NCBI GenBank assembly: GCA_029573975.1
Contig: JAKQBU010000284.1
Span: 1 to 5,367 of the forward strand
From: Planctomycetota bacterium
GTDB lineage: Bacteria > Planctomycetota > Phycisphaerae > Sedimentisphaerales > SM23-30
Length of the DNA: 5,367 nt
Direction of reading: 5' to 3'
Below the pieces are notes generated by a model. That model saw only the letters and a list, made by a program, of their open reading frames with translations, had not been told where the DNA came from and searched no databases. The position numbers and the translations under genes were made by a program. Below are positions 5,265-5,367 of the stretch, in pieces (positions within the stretch are counted from its first letter, which is position 1; the number at the start of each line of letters is the position of its first letter).

Positions 5265-5367
5265 GGATAGCGATTGCCAGCGGCAAAGGCGGAACCGGCA
5301 AGACGACGATTGCGGTGGGGCTGGCGGTCAGTGCGCCCCAGCCGGTGCGGTTGCTGGACTGCGACGT
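5261..5367 (+). CDS. MinD/Mrp-family P-loop ATPase, N-terminal fragment (3' truncated)
   Basis: The first 35 codons are visible before the window ends. With TTG read as Met, the protein starts MRIAIASGKGGTGKTT, containing the deviant Walker A motif KGGTGKT (residues 9-15) with the signature Lys9 and P-loop Lys14 of the MinD/ParA/Mrp superfamily. LLDCDV (31-36) matches the second conserved strand ('D-x-D') that follows in this group. The very short N-terminus and the LLDCDV form suit the MinD-superfamily ATPases with an inserted ferredoxin domain (COG1149), which occur next to DUF134 and NifX-like genes; that domain would lie beyond the window, so the subgroup is inferred. The start TTG overlaps the TGA of the DUF4405-like gene in TTGA, implying translational coupling. 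Probable role: ATP-dependent iron-sulfur or metal-cluster handling in the cytoplasm. Confidence 0.88.
   Translation, partial: MRIAIASGKGGTGKTTIAVGLAVSAPQPVRLLDCD

Overview
The window looks like part of a chromosome from a Gram-negative, probably anaerobic bacterium. A Planctomycetota lineage (Phycisphaerae-like) is my best guess, but it is an inference. It rests on an LptE-like protein end, a large exported TPR/HEAT-type protein, and a DUF134 / MinD-ferredoxin-type gene set typical of anaerobes. No rRNA or other taxonomic marker is present.

Left part (1-2884): the 3' end of a plus-strand gene (1-315), possibly an LptE-like envelope lipoprotein, converges on a long minus-strand gene (377-2884). 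That gene encodes an 835-residue exported protein with a signal peptide, a TPR-like helical region, a beta-rich middle domain and a HEAT-like C-terminus. A weak inverted repeat lies between the two convergent gene ends.

Centre (2885-3042): a divergent, AT-rich control region. It holds a sigma70-like promoter for the rightward genes and a perfect 28-bp palindrome (3002-3029) that covers the predicted -10 element. This is the clearest regulatory signal in the window.

Right part (3043-5367): four co-oriented, closely spaced genes, probably one operon. They are a DUF134/UPF0251 DNA-binding protein with a C-terminal zinc ribbon, a Prx6-type peroxiredoxin, a three-helix DUF4405-like membrane protein with two copies of a helical repeat split by a Gly/Arg/Gln-rich linker, and the start of a MinD/Mrp-family P-loop ATPase whose start codon overlaps the preceding stop. 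DUF134 regulators and MinD-type ATPases of this kind are commonly found together, often near NifX/NifB-like (MTH1175-type) metal-cluster proteins in anaerobes. A partner of that kind may lie beyond the right edge.

Working model (inference): the DUF134 protein binds the palindrome and controls an operon that combines peroxide removal, a membrane redox or sensor component, and an ATPase for iron-sulfur or metal-cluster handling. The families are known. The combination with a peroxiredoxin, the palindrome and the repeat-split membrane protein are the points most worth following up.
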